Assembly (NCBI GenBank): GCA_015501605.1 | Contig: JADNRZ010000031.1 | Span: 310,001 to 374,000, forward strand | Origin: Panaeolus papilionaceus | Taxonomy: Eukaryota > Basidiomycota > Agaricomycetes > Agaricales | DNA length: 64,000 nucleotides | Direction: 5' to 3' | Shown: positions 35,355-47,139 of the stretch, piece after piece | Layout: each line of letters begins with the position of its first letter | Position numbering within the stretch: the stretch's first letter is position 1 | Made by a program: the position numbers and the translations under genes | The notes under the pieces: generated by a model | Database searches by the model: none | Seen by the model: only the letters and a program-made list of their open reading frames with translations | What the model was told of the DNA's origin: nothing

Positions 35355-35508
35355 GGGGGAGTTGCCACCCCCACGTGACCTAGTAGCACAACCAGAAACG
35401 ATGTAGAGTAGCTTACCGCAGATCCAACTTGACCTCTCCACACTGTGTTTGCGTGAGCCTGAGGCATCTGTGGGCTCTCCATCGAGAATCAGCAATATAA
35501 GGTAATTA
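35355..35508. other. Short unique segment between two elements
   Basis: About 150 bp between the TIR element and the giant foldback. The minus strand is open (ILDGEPTDASGSRK), but it is too short to call a gene. Confidence 0.3.
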
Positions 35509-38500
35509 CAATGTAGCGACTTTGTTGATCCATGGACTAGCTACAACATAATGACTGAGTGTGATCCATGGACCGCCATGGATTTCCTACATTTTGGGTA
35601 ACTACACTAAATAGTTATTTCATTAGATAGAATATAAGTGAATTAATTATTACTAGTAGGTGGGCGGGTTGGGTAGGGTGGATTTCCGAGTGAGCGGCGG
35701 GTGAGCTGGAATGGGTGGATTGGTAGTTTTCCAAGGGAATGGGAGGGGGGTAGCGGGTAGGTTGGGGTGGGTGGGTAGTAGTGGATTGGGGTGGATTGGG
35801 AGATTTCCGTGGAAATGGGGGGAGGTTGGGGGGTGGTTTGGGGTGAGTTTATTGTAGTGGATTAGGTTGGAGTGGGCACATTGGGGTGGGTGGGTAGTAG
35901 TGGAATAGGGTGGATTGGTAGATTTCCGCGGAAATGGGGGGAGGTTGGGGGGTGGTTTGGGGTGAGTTTATTGTAGTGGATTAGGTTGGATTAGATGAAT
36001 TTACAAGGGAATGGGCAGGGATTTTTGAATTTCCGCGGAAATGGGTGAATTTGATAAATGGATTTGTTGAATTTCCGCGGAAATGGGCAAATTTAGACAT
36101 TTTAAATACATGGATTTTTGAATTTCCGTGGAAATGGTGATTCAATTTTGTAGATTTCCGCGGAAATGGGGAATTTGGAAATGGTGGATTCTTGAATTTC
36201 CACGGAAATGGGTGAATTTGGAGATTTTCAAATGAGTGGATTTGTGAATTTCCGCGGAAATGGTGGACTTGTTAATTCATGAGCAAAGGTTCCGCGGTAT
36301 CGGAAATTCATTCCAATATTGAAATGAGTCAATTGTTGAACTTCCGCAGAAATGGTGGATTTTCTGTGGAATTGGGTGCATGCCATTCATAGATTTCCGC
36401 AGAAGAGGTGGATATTAACAAACTATAACCCAAAGGTGTTGCAAACATTGTCAGCAAATAAGCAGAAGTAATTAACTCCTGCAGGTTGGGAAATAATTTT
36501 ACAATTAAATTCTGACCCAGTACCATGTACCTGCAGGTAGTCTTTACAAAATGAATCCAAAATCATCCAAAACGAGCAACATTTGGCAGAGATACTAATA
36601 TTTCAAGCATTTTCTGCTTGATTTTACACCATTTCAGGCGCTCTTGGACCTGTTTTGAAGTCCGTGGGTACACCAGCTTTCATTCATGACCCGGTACCAT
36701 GTACCCGCCAGTATTCCGCCTGAAACAAGTCCCAAATCATTCAAAACGGCTGTCATTTAGCTAAGATATCCATGTTTTGAGGATATTATGCTCAATTCTG
36801 CACCGTTTTGGGCGCTCCGGGGCTTGTTTTGAAGCCCGCGGGAACACCAGAATACAACCGGAAACATATCAGACCGTTTACTTCATCCACCCCCAGGTGG
36901 AAAAGCAATATTGATTGAGGAAAAGGCAGAAATCATCATACCTGCAGGCAACAAGGTGTATTAAAGTATGTTTTCCCGCGGGTAGCCCACATTTCATTAA
37001 ACAACACCCTATCTAACTCTGGCATAAATTAGATGTAACTCCCTCAGTTCTGCATTATTTTGAGTGATATTGGGCTTGTTATGAGCGGATTATCTATGGC
37101 TACAATATGGTATGCATAATCAGGTGTTTAGAGAATGATAGCAGTTGATCTTTGCGATATTTCCTCTTTTACAGGTACCCCTCTCAGCCCTACATCATAG
37201 ATAAGGATATTTCTGGCAATAGAGAGCATTCAAATAATGCTGATGTTCTAAATTTTAGACTTGAATTGTGTTCTACATGTTTCATTCACAACAAAGTTCC
37301 AGAATACACCTGACAGACAAGGACTGGACAACTATTTTACAGGATATGGTTCCAATGTACCATATTACATCCATTTTTGTAGCTTATAAGGCCCTAGTGC
37401 ACTCACAAGAGCTAATGGTTAGACAACTGGATGACAGAATATAGTGAAACCACAGTACATGTGACTCATTTATCAGGTTTATATGGGTGATATATTGGAC
37501 AATGATACAACAAGAGGGGAGGATGTTCTAGAAGCAACATTTGACAGTAATATGATCATATTTGAGACAAGATATGTTCTACATGTTATGATTCTTAGTC
37601 TCCATGCAATATTCTCTTTCCCTTTTGTTGTTTTAACAGGTGGAAGAAGAGACTTATGCTTCTGTTTCAACTGCATCCTGTCTAACCATTGTCTCACCAT
37701 TGTCTGGTGGGTGTTTTCTTTGGTACTTTTGTTGAAGAAAGTCTCAAGATATCATTAAGAATTGCTTCTGACTCTTGTTTCCTTCTTTCTTGGTCATTAA
37801 TCCGACGTATCAGTCATATAAGCTACAAAAATGGATGTAATATGGTACATTGGAACCATATCCTGTAAAATAGTTGTCCAGTCCTTGTCTGTCAGGTGTA
37901 TTCTGGAACTTTGTTGTGAATGAAACATGTAGAACACAATTCAAGTCTAAAATTTAGAACATCAGCATTATTTGAATGCTCTCTATTGCCAGAAATATCC
38001 TTATCTATGATGTAGGGCTGAGAGGGGTACCTGTAAAAGAGGAAATATCGCAAAGATCAACTGCTATCATTCTCTAAACACCTGATTATGCATACCATAT
38101 TGTAGCCATAGATAATCCGCTCATAACAAGCCCAATATCACTCAAAATAATGCAGAACTGAGGGAGTTACATCTAATTTATGCCAGAGTTAGATAGGGTG
38201 TTGTTTAATGAAATGTGGGCTACCCGCGGGAAAACATACTTTAATACACCTTGTTGCCTGCAGGTATGATGATTTCTGCCTTTTCCTCAATCAATATTGC
38301 TTTTCCACCTGGGGGTGGATGAAGTAAACGGTCTGATATGTTTCCGGTTGTATTCTGGTGTTCCCGCGGGCTTCAAAACAAGCCCCGGAGCGCCCAAAAC
38401 GGTGCAGAATTGAGCATAATATCCTCAAAACATGGATATCTTAGCTAAATGACAGCCGTTTTGAATGATTTGGGACTTGTTTCAGGCGGAATACTGGCGG

Positions 38501-39578
38501 GTACATGGTACCGGGTCATGAATGAAAGCTGGTGTACCCACGGACTTCAAAACAGGTCCAAGAGCGCCTGAAATGGTGTAAAATCAAGCAGAAAATGCTT
38601 GAAATATTAGTATCTCTGCCAAATGTTGCTCGTTTTGGATGATTTTGGATTCATTTTGTAAAGACTACCTGCAGGTACATGGTACTGGGTCAGAATTTAA
38701 TTGTAAAATTATTTCCCAACCTGCAGGAGTTAATTACTTCTGCTTATTTGCTGACAATGTTTGCAACACCTTTGGGTTATAGTTTGTTAATATCCACCTC
38801 TTCTGCGGAAATCTATGAATGGCATGCACCCAATTCCACAGAAAATCCACCATTTCTGCGGAAGTTCAACAATTGACTCATTTCAATATTGGAATGAATT
38901 TCCGATACCGCGGAACCTTTGCTCATGAATTAACAAGTCCACCATTTCCGCGGAAATTCACAAATCCACTCATTTGAAAATCTCCAAATTCACCCATTTC
39001 CGTGGAAATTCAAGAATCCACCATTTCCAAATTCCCCATTTCCGCGGAAATCTACAAAATTGAATCACCATTTCCACGGAAATTCAAAAATCCATGTATT
39101 TAAAATGTCTAAATTTGCCCATTTCCGCGGAAATTCAACAAATCCATTTATCAAATTCACCCATTTCCGCGGAAATTCAAAAATCCCTGCCCATTCCCTT
39201 GTAAATTCATCTAATCCAACCTAATCCACTACAATAAACTCACCCCAAACCACCCCCCAACCTCCCCCCATTTCCACGGAAATCTCCCAATCCACCCCAA
39301 TCCACTACTACCCACCCACCCCAACCTACCCGCTACCCCCCTCCCATTCCCTTGGAAAACTACCAATCCACCCATTCCAGCTCACCCGCCGCTCACTCGG
39401 AAATCCACCCTACCCAACCCGCCCACCTACTAGTAATAATTAATTCACTTATATTCTATCTAATGAAATAACTATTTAGTGTAGTTACCCAAAATGTAGG
39501 AAATCCATGGCGGTCCATGGATCACACTCAGTCATTATGTTGTAGCTAGTCCATGGATCAACAAAGTCGCTACATTGT
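35509..39578. mobile_element. Giant foldback element, 4.07 kb, with CCGCGG palindrome iterations
   Basis: The left arm is 35,509-37,388 (1,880 bp), the right arm 37,817-39,578 (1,762 bp) and the loop 37,389-37,816 (428 bp). The ends read CAATGTAGCGACTTTG and its complement, flanked by TA at 35,507-35,508 and 39,579-39,580. The arms mirror each other closely; for example, 36,329-36,526 (minus) and 38,679-38,876 (plus) give the same translation. The 118-bp length difference matches a tandem duplicate near 35,762-35,998 found only in the left arm. Between about 35,800 and 36,400, and in the mirror region, roughly eleven copies of (A)TTTCCGCGGAAAT or close variants occur. No transposase is encoded. 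Confidence 0.9.
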
Positions 39579-39718
39579 AACTTCCCTACCTGAATCAGCA
39601 GTGCAGACTCCTTGGTAAACTCTGGAGTGATTTGTGTGCACGCACACAGATCAACCTTCTTGGTCACGTGAGCGAGTCAACCCTTGACGACTCAATATTA
39701 ACTCGAGCTCATACTTTG

Positions 39719-39925
39719 TCACCTCATCGGTAGCTCATCTTCGCCATCCTTCTTCGTCACCTTAGGTTTCGCTTCACCCTTTTTGCCTGCTAACTTCATT
39801 TTACCAAAAACATCCTTTGCGTCGTTGGAAAGTCCGAAATACGAGATCAGTTTCTGATTCCGCGCAGGTGGCGTCTGACAAAGTGTTGGCGTAGAAGTGT
39901 GATCCCAAGGCTGTTTCGGAGGCTA
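39719..39925 (-). pseudogene. C-terminal exon of an unrecognised gene
   Basis: On the minus strand a frame opens after an acceptor-like TTTAG near 39,925 and reads PPKQPWDHTSTPTLC, then LISYFGLSNDAKDVFG, KMKLAGKKGEAKPK and a stop after DELPMR near 39,719. Relics with the same sequence but a stop occur near 6,000-6,160 and 54,075-54,235, so this is a real repeated coding exon. I do not know its function. No upstream exons are visible to the right, where a TIR element starts at 40,081. It is probably a fragment. Confidence 0.5.
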
Positions 39926-40724
39926 AATTGTCAAGAGTAACAATGATGAGAATGAAGAGAGCGACACATTAAGGGATGAAGCAAATTGATGGCATTCTAA
40001 CTTAAAACGTACAGTGTAGGTGTGTGAAGTCAGGAAGATGAAGAAACCATACACACCACGCGATGCGACGCAAACCCTTATGGTGTACCATCTGCACTTT
40101 TATTAATTTTCATGTTTATCTGTTAATGGTTATGTCAATGTGTATGTATGCATTTTGTGTTAAGGCTGATATTTAAATGAGCATGTGTATATTCAGACAT
40201 GTCGGATATAGACGCGAAAATTCGCTGATATATATTGATGAATTCGATATATCAGCATGTTTGTCAGATAAAGCCTGCCTATATCCTGAAAAAATAAGAG
40301 ATATACTACATCTTTCATGTGTGTATATCTCTACAATTGCTAATGTATACACACACCAATAGGCTGTGTGTTACGATATACACCGGCTTCAGATGTGGTT
40401 CCAGCTGAAAATCGGCAGTTCTTCGGCTTGTCCCCCGGATTGATGGCCCCTCGGCATTACCCGGCAACCACTTGAGCCTTAGAACAAGGTTGAGCTACCA
40501 TCGTTGCAGCACTCTCCACAGCACTGACTCCATTTCCAAAACATTGATTATTTAAAAGTCCATATCTGCATATTATATCAATAACTGTACATCTGATTAA
40601 GCTTAAATAGAACCCAGACAAAAATGGGGCTTCCAGGAGTGCAGAGAGTGTGAATCGAGTGCACTAGCGTCCTCAACCTGGAACTCACCTCGCTGTCCCG
40701 AATGCCGAGATGGCCGTCTATGTA

Positions 40725-42871
40725 TGGTGTACCATCTGCACTTTTATTAATTTTTGTGTTTATCTGTTAATGGTTATGTCAATGTGTATGTATGCATTTT
40801 GTATTAAGGCTGCTATTTAAATGAGCGTGCATATATTCAGACAAGTCAGATATAGACGCGAAAATTTGCTGATATATATTGATGAACTCAATATATCAGC
40901 GAGTTTGTCACATAAAGCCTGCCTATATCCTGAAAAAATAAGAGATATACTACATTTTCCATCTGTGTATATCTCTACAATTGCTAATATTTACACACAC
41001 CAATAGGACATGTGTCGCTGATACGATTGCTCTAAATCCACCCACAAAAGTGTGGCGAGAACACTAAGTTCGAGTCACACGAGTAACAGGTAGAGTAGAA
41101 ACAATTGTAATTAGTTCTGGGGAAAATGGAATACAAACGAGTGTTGGACTACAATAGAACTGAGTGAACTAATATGAAATTAATTTCAAACAGGCGCTAA
41201 AGGTCGCGCTAGACTTCTGGTTGGTATTTCTGAGTTTAATAGGGCGCGGCACGCGCTCTGGCTTCTGACTTCCAAATTAGGACTTCTGATATCACACTAA
41301 CTTCAATCGCGCACTCCGCACGAAAACTTCTATTTCTTCTATCCTACGTGTCTGCAACGCGCAAACGGCTTCTGCTTCTTCTTCTTCTGGTTCTTCGATT
41401 TCTTCGATCCGCAACCCCCCCTCCTTATATACCTTGTCGCTCCCCCTGTCTCGGGACCATCGGATTAATCTCGGTAGGTCCGGTTTCCATCCCTATCCCA
41501 TTGTTCTCATGTTTTCCTTCATCGCTATTGGCAGCTCCACAGCTGCTTATTCATCGTTGTCTCGGCGTCGCGATTTCATTGGGTGTCTCCATGTAGCTTG
41601 GTAAGCTTTCGTCTCGGCTTCATTGGACCCATACAAAGGTGGGTGGGGCTTTTAGTCAGCTTCCCACTGGGCTGATGTCATTTGAAGGTCCAGGTAAGTC
41701 TCGTCGCGATTGTCTCTTCTTTATTTGGTATTCTACTGATGTGTTGCTTCATGCACGAGCGCTGCATCGTTGCTAGGTGTCGGTCCGCGTCGTCACCAGT
41801 CTGAAACGGAGGTGGGCGTGTGAAAGGGACGCTCGCTCCGTCACATTCCCACCCAATGCCTCTGTGTATCCGGATTATTAGACGCGCGACCTTAGGTTAG
41901 GTATTTTAGTTTTGTTTCACACCTGTCAACAAGTCGCAACTCGTATCTTAAATAATACTATTTTATTTTAACTTTTAAATCGCGCGAATTAAGGCCTGGG
42001 TACCCGCAAGGGTCATCATCGCAATATACACCGGCTTCAGATGTGGTTCCAGCTGGAATTCGGCAGCTCTTCGGCTTGTTCCCTGGATTGATGGCAGCTC
42101 GGCATTACCCGGCAACCACTCTAGCCTTGGAACAAGGTGGAACGTTGAGTTCCCGTGGTTCTGCACTCTCCACGGCACTTACTCAATCTTCAACACATTT
42201 TATTATTTAAAAGACTACATCTGCATATTATATCAATAATTTTGCTTGTGATTAAGCTTAAATACAACACAGAGAAAAATGGAGCTTCCAAGACTTGGAG
42301 CACAGACAGTGTGAATTGAGCACGCTAGCGTCAAAAGAAAAATAAGGAGTGGCAGATATAATCAAATATTAGATTAATTCAAATCATTTCATTGTTGATC
42401 TTCTTTGGTTGGGACTGCAGCTGCGCAACAAGTGTTCGACACTCAAGTGCATGAACAGTGAACCCACCCTGCTGTCACTGGATGCCGAGATGGCCGTGTT
42501 TGCCGCCCAACTTGCCGAATGGCTTTGTCAGCTTCAACATTGGCAGCGTCTATCTACCACACCACAGATATATCAGCTGATATTTTCTACTTGCGTATCT
42601 GGAAATATTATCGGATGTATACAATAATTGTTTTTATGTTTGTCTGATATATCCAACCAGGGTGGGATATACACACCGAAATCTTTGCCAAGTGGCTGAT
42701 ATATGCGCCAAGTAAATATATACAATTGTACCTTCTGCGTCTATATCTGACTCAACTAAATAGATACACATCAATTTAAATACCAGCTCTCACAAAAAAT
42801 GAACACATATACATGGACAGGATTACTAACAGATATACATGAAAAATAATAAAAGTGCACATGGTACACCA
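40725..42871. mobile_element. Inner TIR element of the same family, nested in the outer one
   Basis: It carries the same TGGTGTACCAT termini and internal sequence as the host element: 40,725-41,010 parallels 40,081-40,365, and 42,023-42,505 parallels 40,375-40,720. It is flanked by GTCTATG on both sides, a 7-bp duplication; removing it restores GGCCGTCTATGCTGCCGAAC. It is interrupted by a solo LTR (41,019-42,018), without which it is about 1.14 kb. Confidence 0.75.
41019..42018. mobile_element. Solo LTR, 1,000 bp
   Basis: It begins TGATACGATTGC and ends GGGTCATCA (TG...CA), flanked by a perfect 4-bp TCGC duplication (41,015-41,018 and 42,019-42,022). The equivalent position in the outer TIR element (about 40,375) is uninterrupted, so the insertion is clear. 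It contains a CTTATATACC TATA-like box near 41,425. The sequence is unrelated to the 776-bp LTR, but the end style and 4-bp duplication are the same, suggesting another Gypsy family whose body was lost by LTR recombination. Confidence 0.78.
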
Positions 42872-42996
42872 TAGTCTATGCTGCCGAACTTGCCGAACTC
42901 CCTTGTCAACTTCAACATTCACTGCGTCTATCTACTACACCACAGATATATCAGCTGATGATTTGCACTTGTGTGTATGTAAATATTATTGGATAT

Positions 42997-43330
42997 CACT
43001 GGTGTGGCCATAACATTTCCTGTGCATTATGACATGTTTGGGGAAATGATAAATGGCTTGAACCATATCCTGCCTTAAAATATAAATAATATTCTGTCAT
43101 GCAACATGGCCATGCAATATGATATGTATTTCAGCCTTGGATATGTTTGGGGAGACAAAGGAATGACAAAGGGGGCCAAAACATATCCCCGACTGAAATA
43201 CATAAAATATCACATTACCATGTTTTACCAGAGGATATGTTTTATGATTTGCAGTAGGATATTGAGTGAGAAATTTATTGTTTCACCAAACATTTCTTAA
43301 TGCCTGGGATATGTTTTGGCCACACCAGTG
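42997..43330. mobile_element. 334-bp MITE
   Basis: The termini are CACTGGTGTGGCC and its complement, flanked by TAT on both sides. The paralogous position in the inner TIR element (near 42,605) lacks it. The interior repeats GGATATGTTT-like strings in both orientations. No coding capacity. Confidence 0.75.
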
Positions 43331-43794
43331 TATGTACCACAATTGTTTTTATATTTGTCTGATATATCCAACCAGAGTGGGATATACACACCGAAATCTT
43401 CGACAAGTGGCTGATATATATACCAAGTAAATATATACAATTGTACTTTCTGTGTCTATATCTGACTTAACTGAATATATACACATTGATTTAAATATCA
43501 GCTCTCACAAAAAATGAACACATATGCATAGACAGGATCACTAACAGATACACACAAGAAATAATAAAAGTGCACATGGTACACCATAAACCCTTCCTTC
43601 TCACTGATGCTCTATCTCTGTCATTCCATTTTCGATTTTTCGTCATCTTTGAAAAAAATTGCAGAGTACGAAAAATCCTATCTACATTCATACAATGTCC
43701 TTGTCGTTTGTATCGCTAAATCTCAAATTACATATTCTTTAGTATGCATCCTGAGCGAAACGTTTGCAAGGCGGACACAGGTGGGAGGACGGTT

Positions 43795-43876
43795 GTTGAT
43801 GTGGCTGTGTGGCCTCAATACGCCGCTACGCAATGCAAAGGATCGTGGAGGGAAATGGTTCAAGCACAAGGCTTGA
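43795..43876 (+). pseudogene. GTPase C-terminal fragment, opposite strand
   Basis: The plus strand reads LRNAKDRGGKWFKHKA followed by a stop at 43,876. This matches the end of the GTPase paralogs (RNAKRHGSKWFNPRA in D, AKWFKHKV in B). No G domain lies upstream, since the TIR element ends at 43,586. It is the only piece of the family on the plus strand. Confidence 0.6.
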
Positions 43877-43879
43877 GTT

Positions 43880-45520
43880 TCGTTCCGATCTCTTTACATG
43901 TTCTAGCATACGTAGTCATGTGGATTTCATAGCCGATCCTTTTGAAGAGAACACAATACGTGTCCGGTACCCGAACTCGAAGCTAAATCAAAGTCTACGA
44001 ATTTGAAGTGATTGGACCCGTCCCATCGTAATCATGCCGCTTCCGAGTCCGCATGGCCCCGTGAATCTGATGGAAACCGGCGATGTGCAGATTCGTTGGC
44101 AAGAAATGAGCGGTAGGGAATACTGACAGCGATTCAGAGCGGGTGAAGCCAACGATTGCAGTGTCACTGAGGATCTGGCTCTCGTCTTTTGTGTAGTGGT
44201 AGGCGCTGTCTCCCTTGTAGCGCTGTCTGCAAATAGGATGCCATTCCTGGAGGCCGTGTCGAAACGCAAAATGATGATGGCTCCATCAAGATCGTGTAGA
44301 GGATGAAGGGCTTGATTCAGGCTTTCATTAAAAGAATCTGTATAATATGGTATAAATTCCCTGCATTCATTGAATACGGTAATAAGTACGAATTGGGCAT
44401 TGAGCAATATCGGAGCATGTACACGCCGATGTAAGGGTCACCTCGTGTTGGTCTTGGTAGAACACCCCTTTGTTAAACGAGTATCTGGAACGCTTCCCTC
44501 TGACGGCACTTTAAAATTTTATGGTCAGCGGGGGCGTGTTCTGGAGATTCGTTGTGTTTCTTTCTCCGTAGGGGAGTTTGCCGGTGATAACCGCTTCATG
44601 AGGTGCGGTTATGGCAAGTTTCTGTCAGTGAGATGAAGGTCGAACTCCTAGTCTGCTGTAGTCCCAATGTAATCCTAAGATTTGTGTTCGACTGAACCTT
44701 GTTGCGTTTCGCTCCCTAGATGACGAGTGAGAGCACACGGATTTTCAAGCTAATTACACCAATAGCGATTCACGAAATGTTTCGAATGCATGTCGGTCCA
44801 AGTGAAGGAGGTGTGAATGTCACGAGAACCGCAGTAAAGTGCGCCCCAAATTGTAGGACGCATACGAAACGGGGATGATGTAGAGTGGTGAACGGTACTC
44901 AGCCTCCGCGCAATCGCCATCGAGTGTATCGTTGACAGGAATGCATTCACGGATGGAGATTTCTCGGGTTTCCAATGCCGCTTCGACTGACCCTGAGGCT
45001 TTTCCTCCCCTTTATGTAACGTTTGGCTCTGGCGGCGTTGCTACTCAAAGGGAACTTTAAAGGATCGATCTTGAAGATCAGCGTCCTTCCCTTTGGGGCT
45101 GGGTGGACATGTCGATGTCATGTGTCGATATCTTTGGGGTGTGGTGCTCGATGAATGAATGTATTGTTTTCTTCCGGGCTCCTTGCTAGCCGCACTTGTC
45201 GCTATTTTTATATGACTCTAAAAAGACGATGCTGTGAGCAATATGGTGATGGAATTGAATCTAACATACACTGCGGCCTATACTATTCAATACTCAGTGT
45301 GCTCAGTGACGCGGCATTGCGCCCCCGAGAAGCGTATGAATCTCCCTGAGTTCAATGACTGTTCGATAACAATCTGAGGGTACAGGCTCATTCCTGTCGA
45401 CAATAGGAACGTACTCATGTTGTTTAGCGGCTAAACGCGAGGAGAACCATATCGGTGCAGGGGCGTCCTATTCTTATTACAAGGGATTCATAAATAACCG
45501 CAACGAATAGTCTGAATTCA
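43880..45520. other. Stretch with weak minus-strand coding signals only
   Basis: Two minus-strand stretches are open for 95-140 codons (about 44,300-43,999, ending HDYDGTGPITSNS; and 44,950-44,750), but I could not join them into a gene or recognise a family. They may be remnants or a poorly resolved multi-exon gene. No mobile-element ends were seen. Confidence 0.3.
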
Positions 45521-45530
45521 ACTCTCGCAC

Positions 45531-46814
45531 ATGGCGCTACTCTCTTTCGTCGTCAAGGTTTTGACCATTTTCATACTGTGTCGGATTTTGGTAGTTTCAG
45601 CACAAATCACTTGGTCCCTCGTATGGGGGTTTCACAATCCTGTGTGTGGCAGTATCCCTCCCTCTTCATTCTGCTAATCATGACTCTTGGTCAAATTAGC
45701 CTACCCGTGGAGCGCTTCCGTATTGCGTTTTGTACTCGATTGATGCAAGCTACCTGCAGAATACGACGCGCCCTTCACCCCCGTACTCCTTGATATCATA
45801 CCCCTTGCACGGAACCCCCCAAACCACATACCTAGGTGACGACCTGTCGAAGTTGAGTTGGAAGAATCCCCAGCCACCTGGTAAATCACTGAGCTGTGCT
45901 GTTTCGTCCTCAAACATTTAAATACTTTTGCAGACACAAAATTTCTTCTCCAGCTTGTTGATGGCAGTGGGGCTGGAGGTGGCGTTGAAACCTTGATTTA
46001 CGAGAGTGTAATAACGGGTTAGTACCTCTTTTTTTTTTTTGTCGTTGGAATGGCATTGAGCCATATACAGAGGATTCCGGTCAATGCTCTCCCCCACCTG
46101 AGGTACTCCCTCCTTTCACAGCTACCTCTAACGTCACGGCAGACAATTTCCTCGATAATTGTGAGCCATGGGCTATCACAATTTCGGGTGGTACACCACC
46201 TTACAAAGTGAGCTTTGTGCAACCCGATAGCACCGTTATGACGAATGTCACGTTGCCTGCCAAAGACAACACCTACACGTTCGTTAACTCGTCACTCCCT
46301 GGTACTGTGCTTCTAGGTACGGCACTTCTACTACCCTTTGATATATTCAACTCTTTTTGCTAACTTTACGTTCTTTGATCATCGAGTAGCTGCCGTAAGC
46401 GACTCGTAAGTTTATATTTCTGGTGTTGACAAGGCATTTTTCACACTCACGCCTCGTGTAGCTTGGGTCGGTGGGCTACGAACCCTGCAGTTGTAAACAC
46501 GACTGGTAATGCCCTGTAATTAATCTTCGTAAAAATTAACTCACAAAAATTAAGCATCGACCCGGGATACTAATAATCCCACCTGCCCTTGGACGAGTAG
46601 CTCAACGTTTATACCAATACCCAAAAAGTCCAACAATTGGAAACTCGCAGTGGAAATCGCAGTTCCTGTAGCTGTGGCTGCGTGTCTGGTGATACTTCTC
46701 CTTATTTGGCTGTACCGACGAACAAGGGAACGGAATCATAACCGCCCATCATCCGTTCTGGACGGCCGAACCGATTTCGCACCTTCCCGCGATTTTCATG
46801 GGTACCCCCAATGA
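45531..46814 (+). CDS. Secreted-ectodomain, single-pass membrane protein
   Basis: Uncharacterised basidiomycete surface-protein type. Exon 1 (45,531-45,620) encodes a signal peptide (LTIFILCRILVVSAQ, cleavage likely after SAQ or nearby). A 79-nt intron with branch site CTAAT and acceptor ATTAG follows. Later exons, joined by GT-AG introns, give LQLVDGSGAGGG, PWAITISGGTPPYKVSF, VSDSLGRWATNPAVVN and a Cys-containing stalk. Next come a membrane helix (VAVAACLVILLLIWLY) and a basic stop-transfer RRTRER. NVT, NTT and NSS sites would allow N-glycosylation. All exons up to the helix keep one frame. The tail stops at 46,814, yet the +1 frame is open to 47,136 and ends in DTPPPYVPSG, a tail style usual in such proteins. 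A one-base frameshift or missed intron near 46,750-46,800 is therefore likely. Function unknown. Confidence 0.7.
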
Positions 46815-47139
46815 ATCCGTTTCACGGCCATCCGTCGCGTCACTTTTATCCAGCCATATGCGTGAGCTTTCAAGATCGTACCAAGCTACATCACTAGATA
46901 TCAGCAGCCCGGGTCCTGCATCGACGCTGCGGATGTCGAAACCCAGTGCAGCCGGGGATGGGACCGACTCTAGTCTTTTCTGTCATTCCAAAGTTTCGAT
47001 GCAATCTCTAACGACAATACCATTATTCAATGGAACGAACTCCGTGGTTCCTGAGGACACACCACCTCCCTATGTTCCGTCTGGCTCAAGGGGGGGGTCA
47101 ATAAATGCCGAAATAAGAGGTAAGGATTATCATTGATTC

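Larger units (their letters stand above)
40081..43586. mobile_element. Outer TIR element, 3.5 kb, hosting nested insertions
   Basis: The left end is TATGGTGTACCATCTGCACT and the right end is its near-perfect complement. The flanks repeat AACCCT (before 40,079 and after 43,588), a 6-bp duplication. The subterminal regions are rich in GATATATCAGC-like motifs on both sides. It contains the inner element 40,725-42,871 and the MITE 42,997-43,330. Without them it would be about 1 kb, so it is non-autonomous. Confidence 0.72.

Noticed and set aside
35800..36400. CRISPR-like array of short repeats
   Set aside because: The repeats are palindromic, variable, unevenly spaced and mirrored in the other arm, and the genome is eukaryotic.
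36329..38876. Two identical 65-codon frames in the giant foldback
   Set aside because: Mirror images in the two arms of an inverted repeat, not a gene pair.
43988..44407. 139-codon minus-strand frame as a gene
   Set aside because: No motif, and a competing frame on the same strand looks equally coding; not enough to call.
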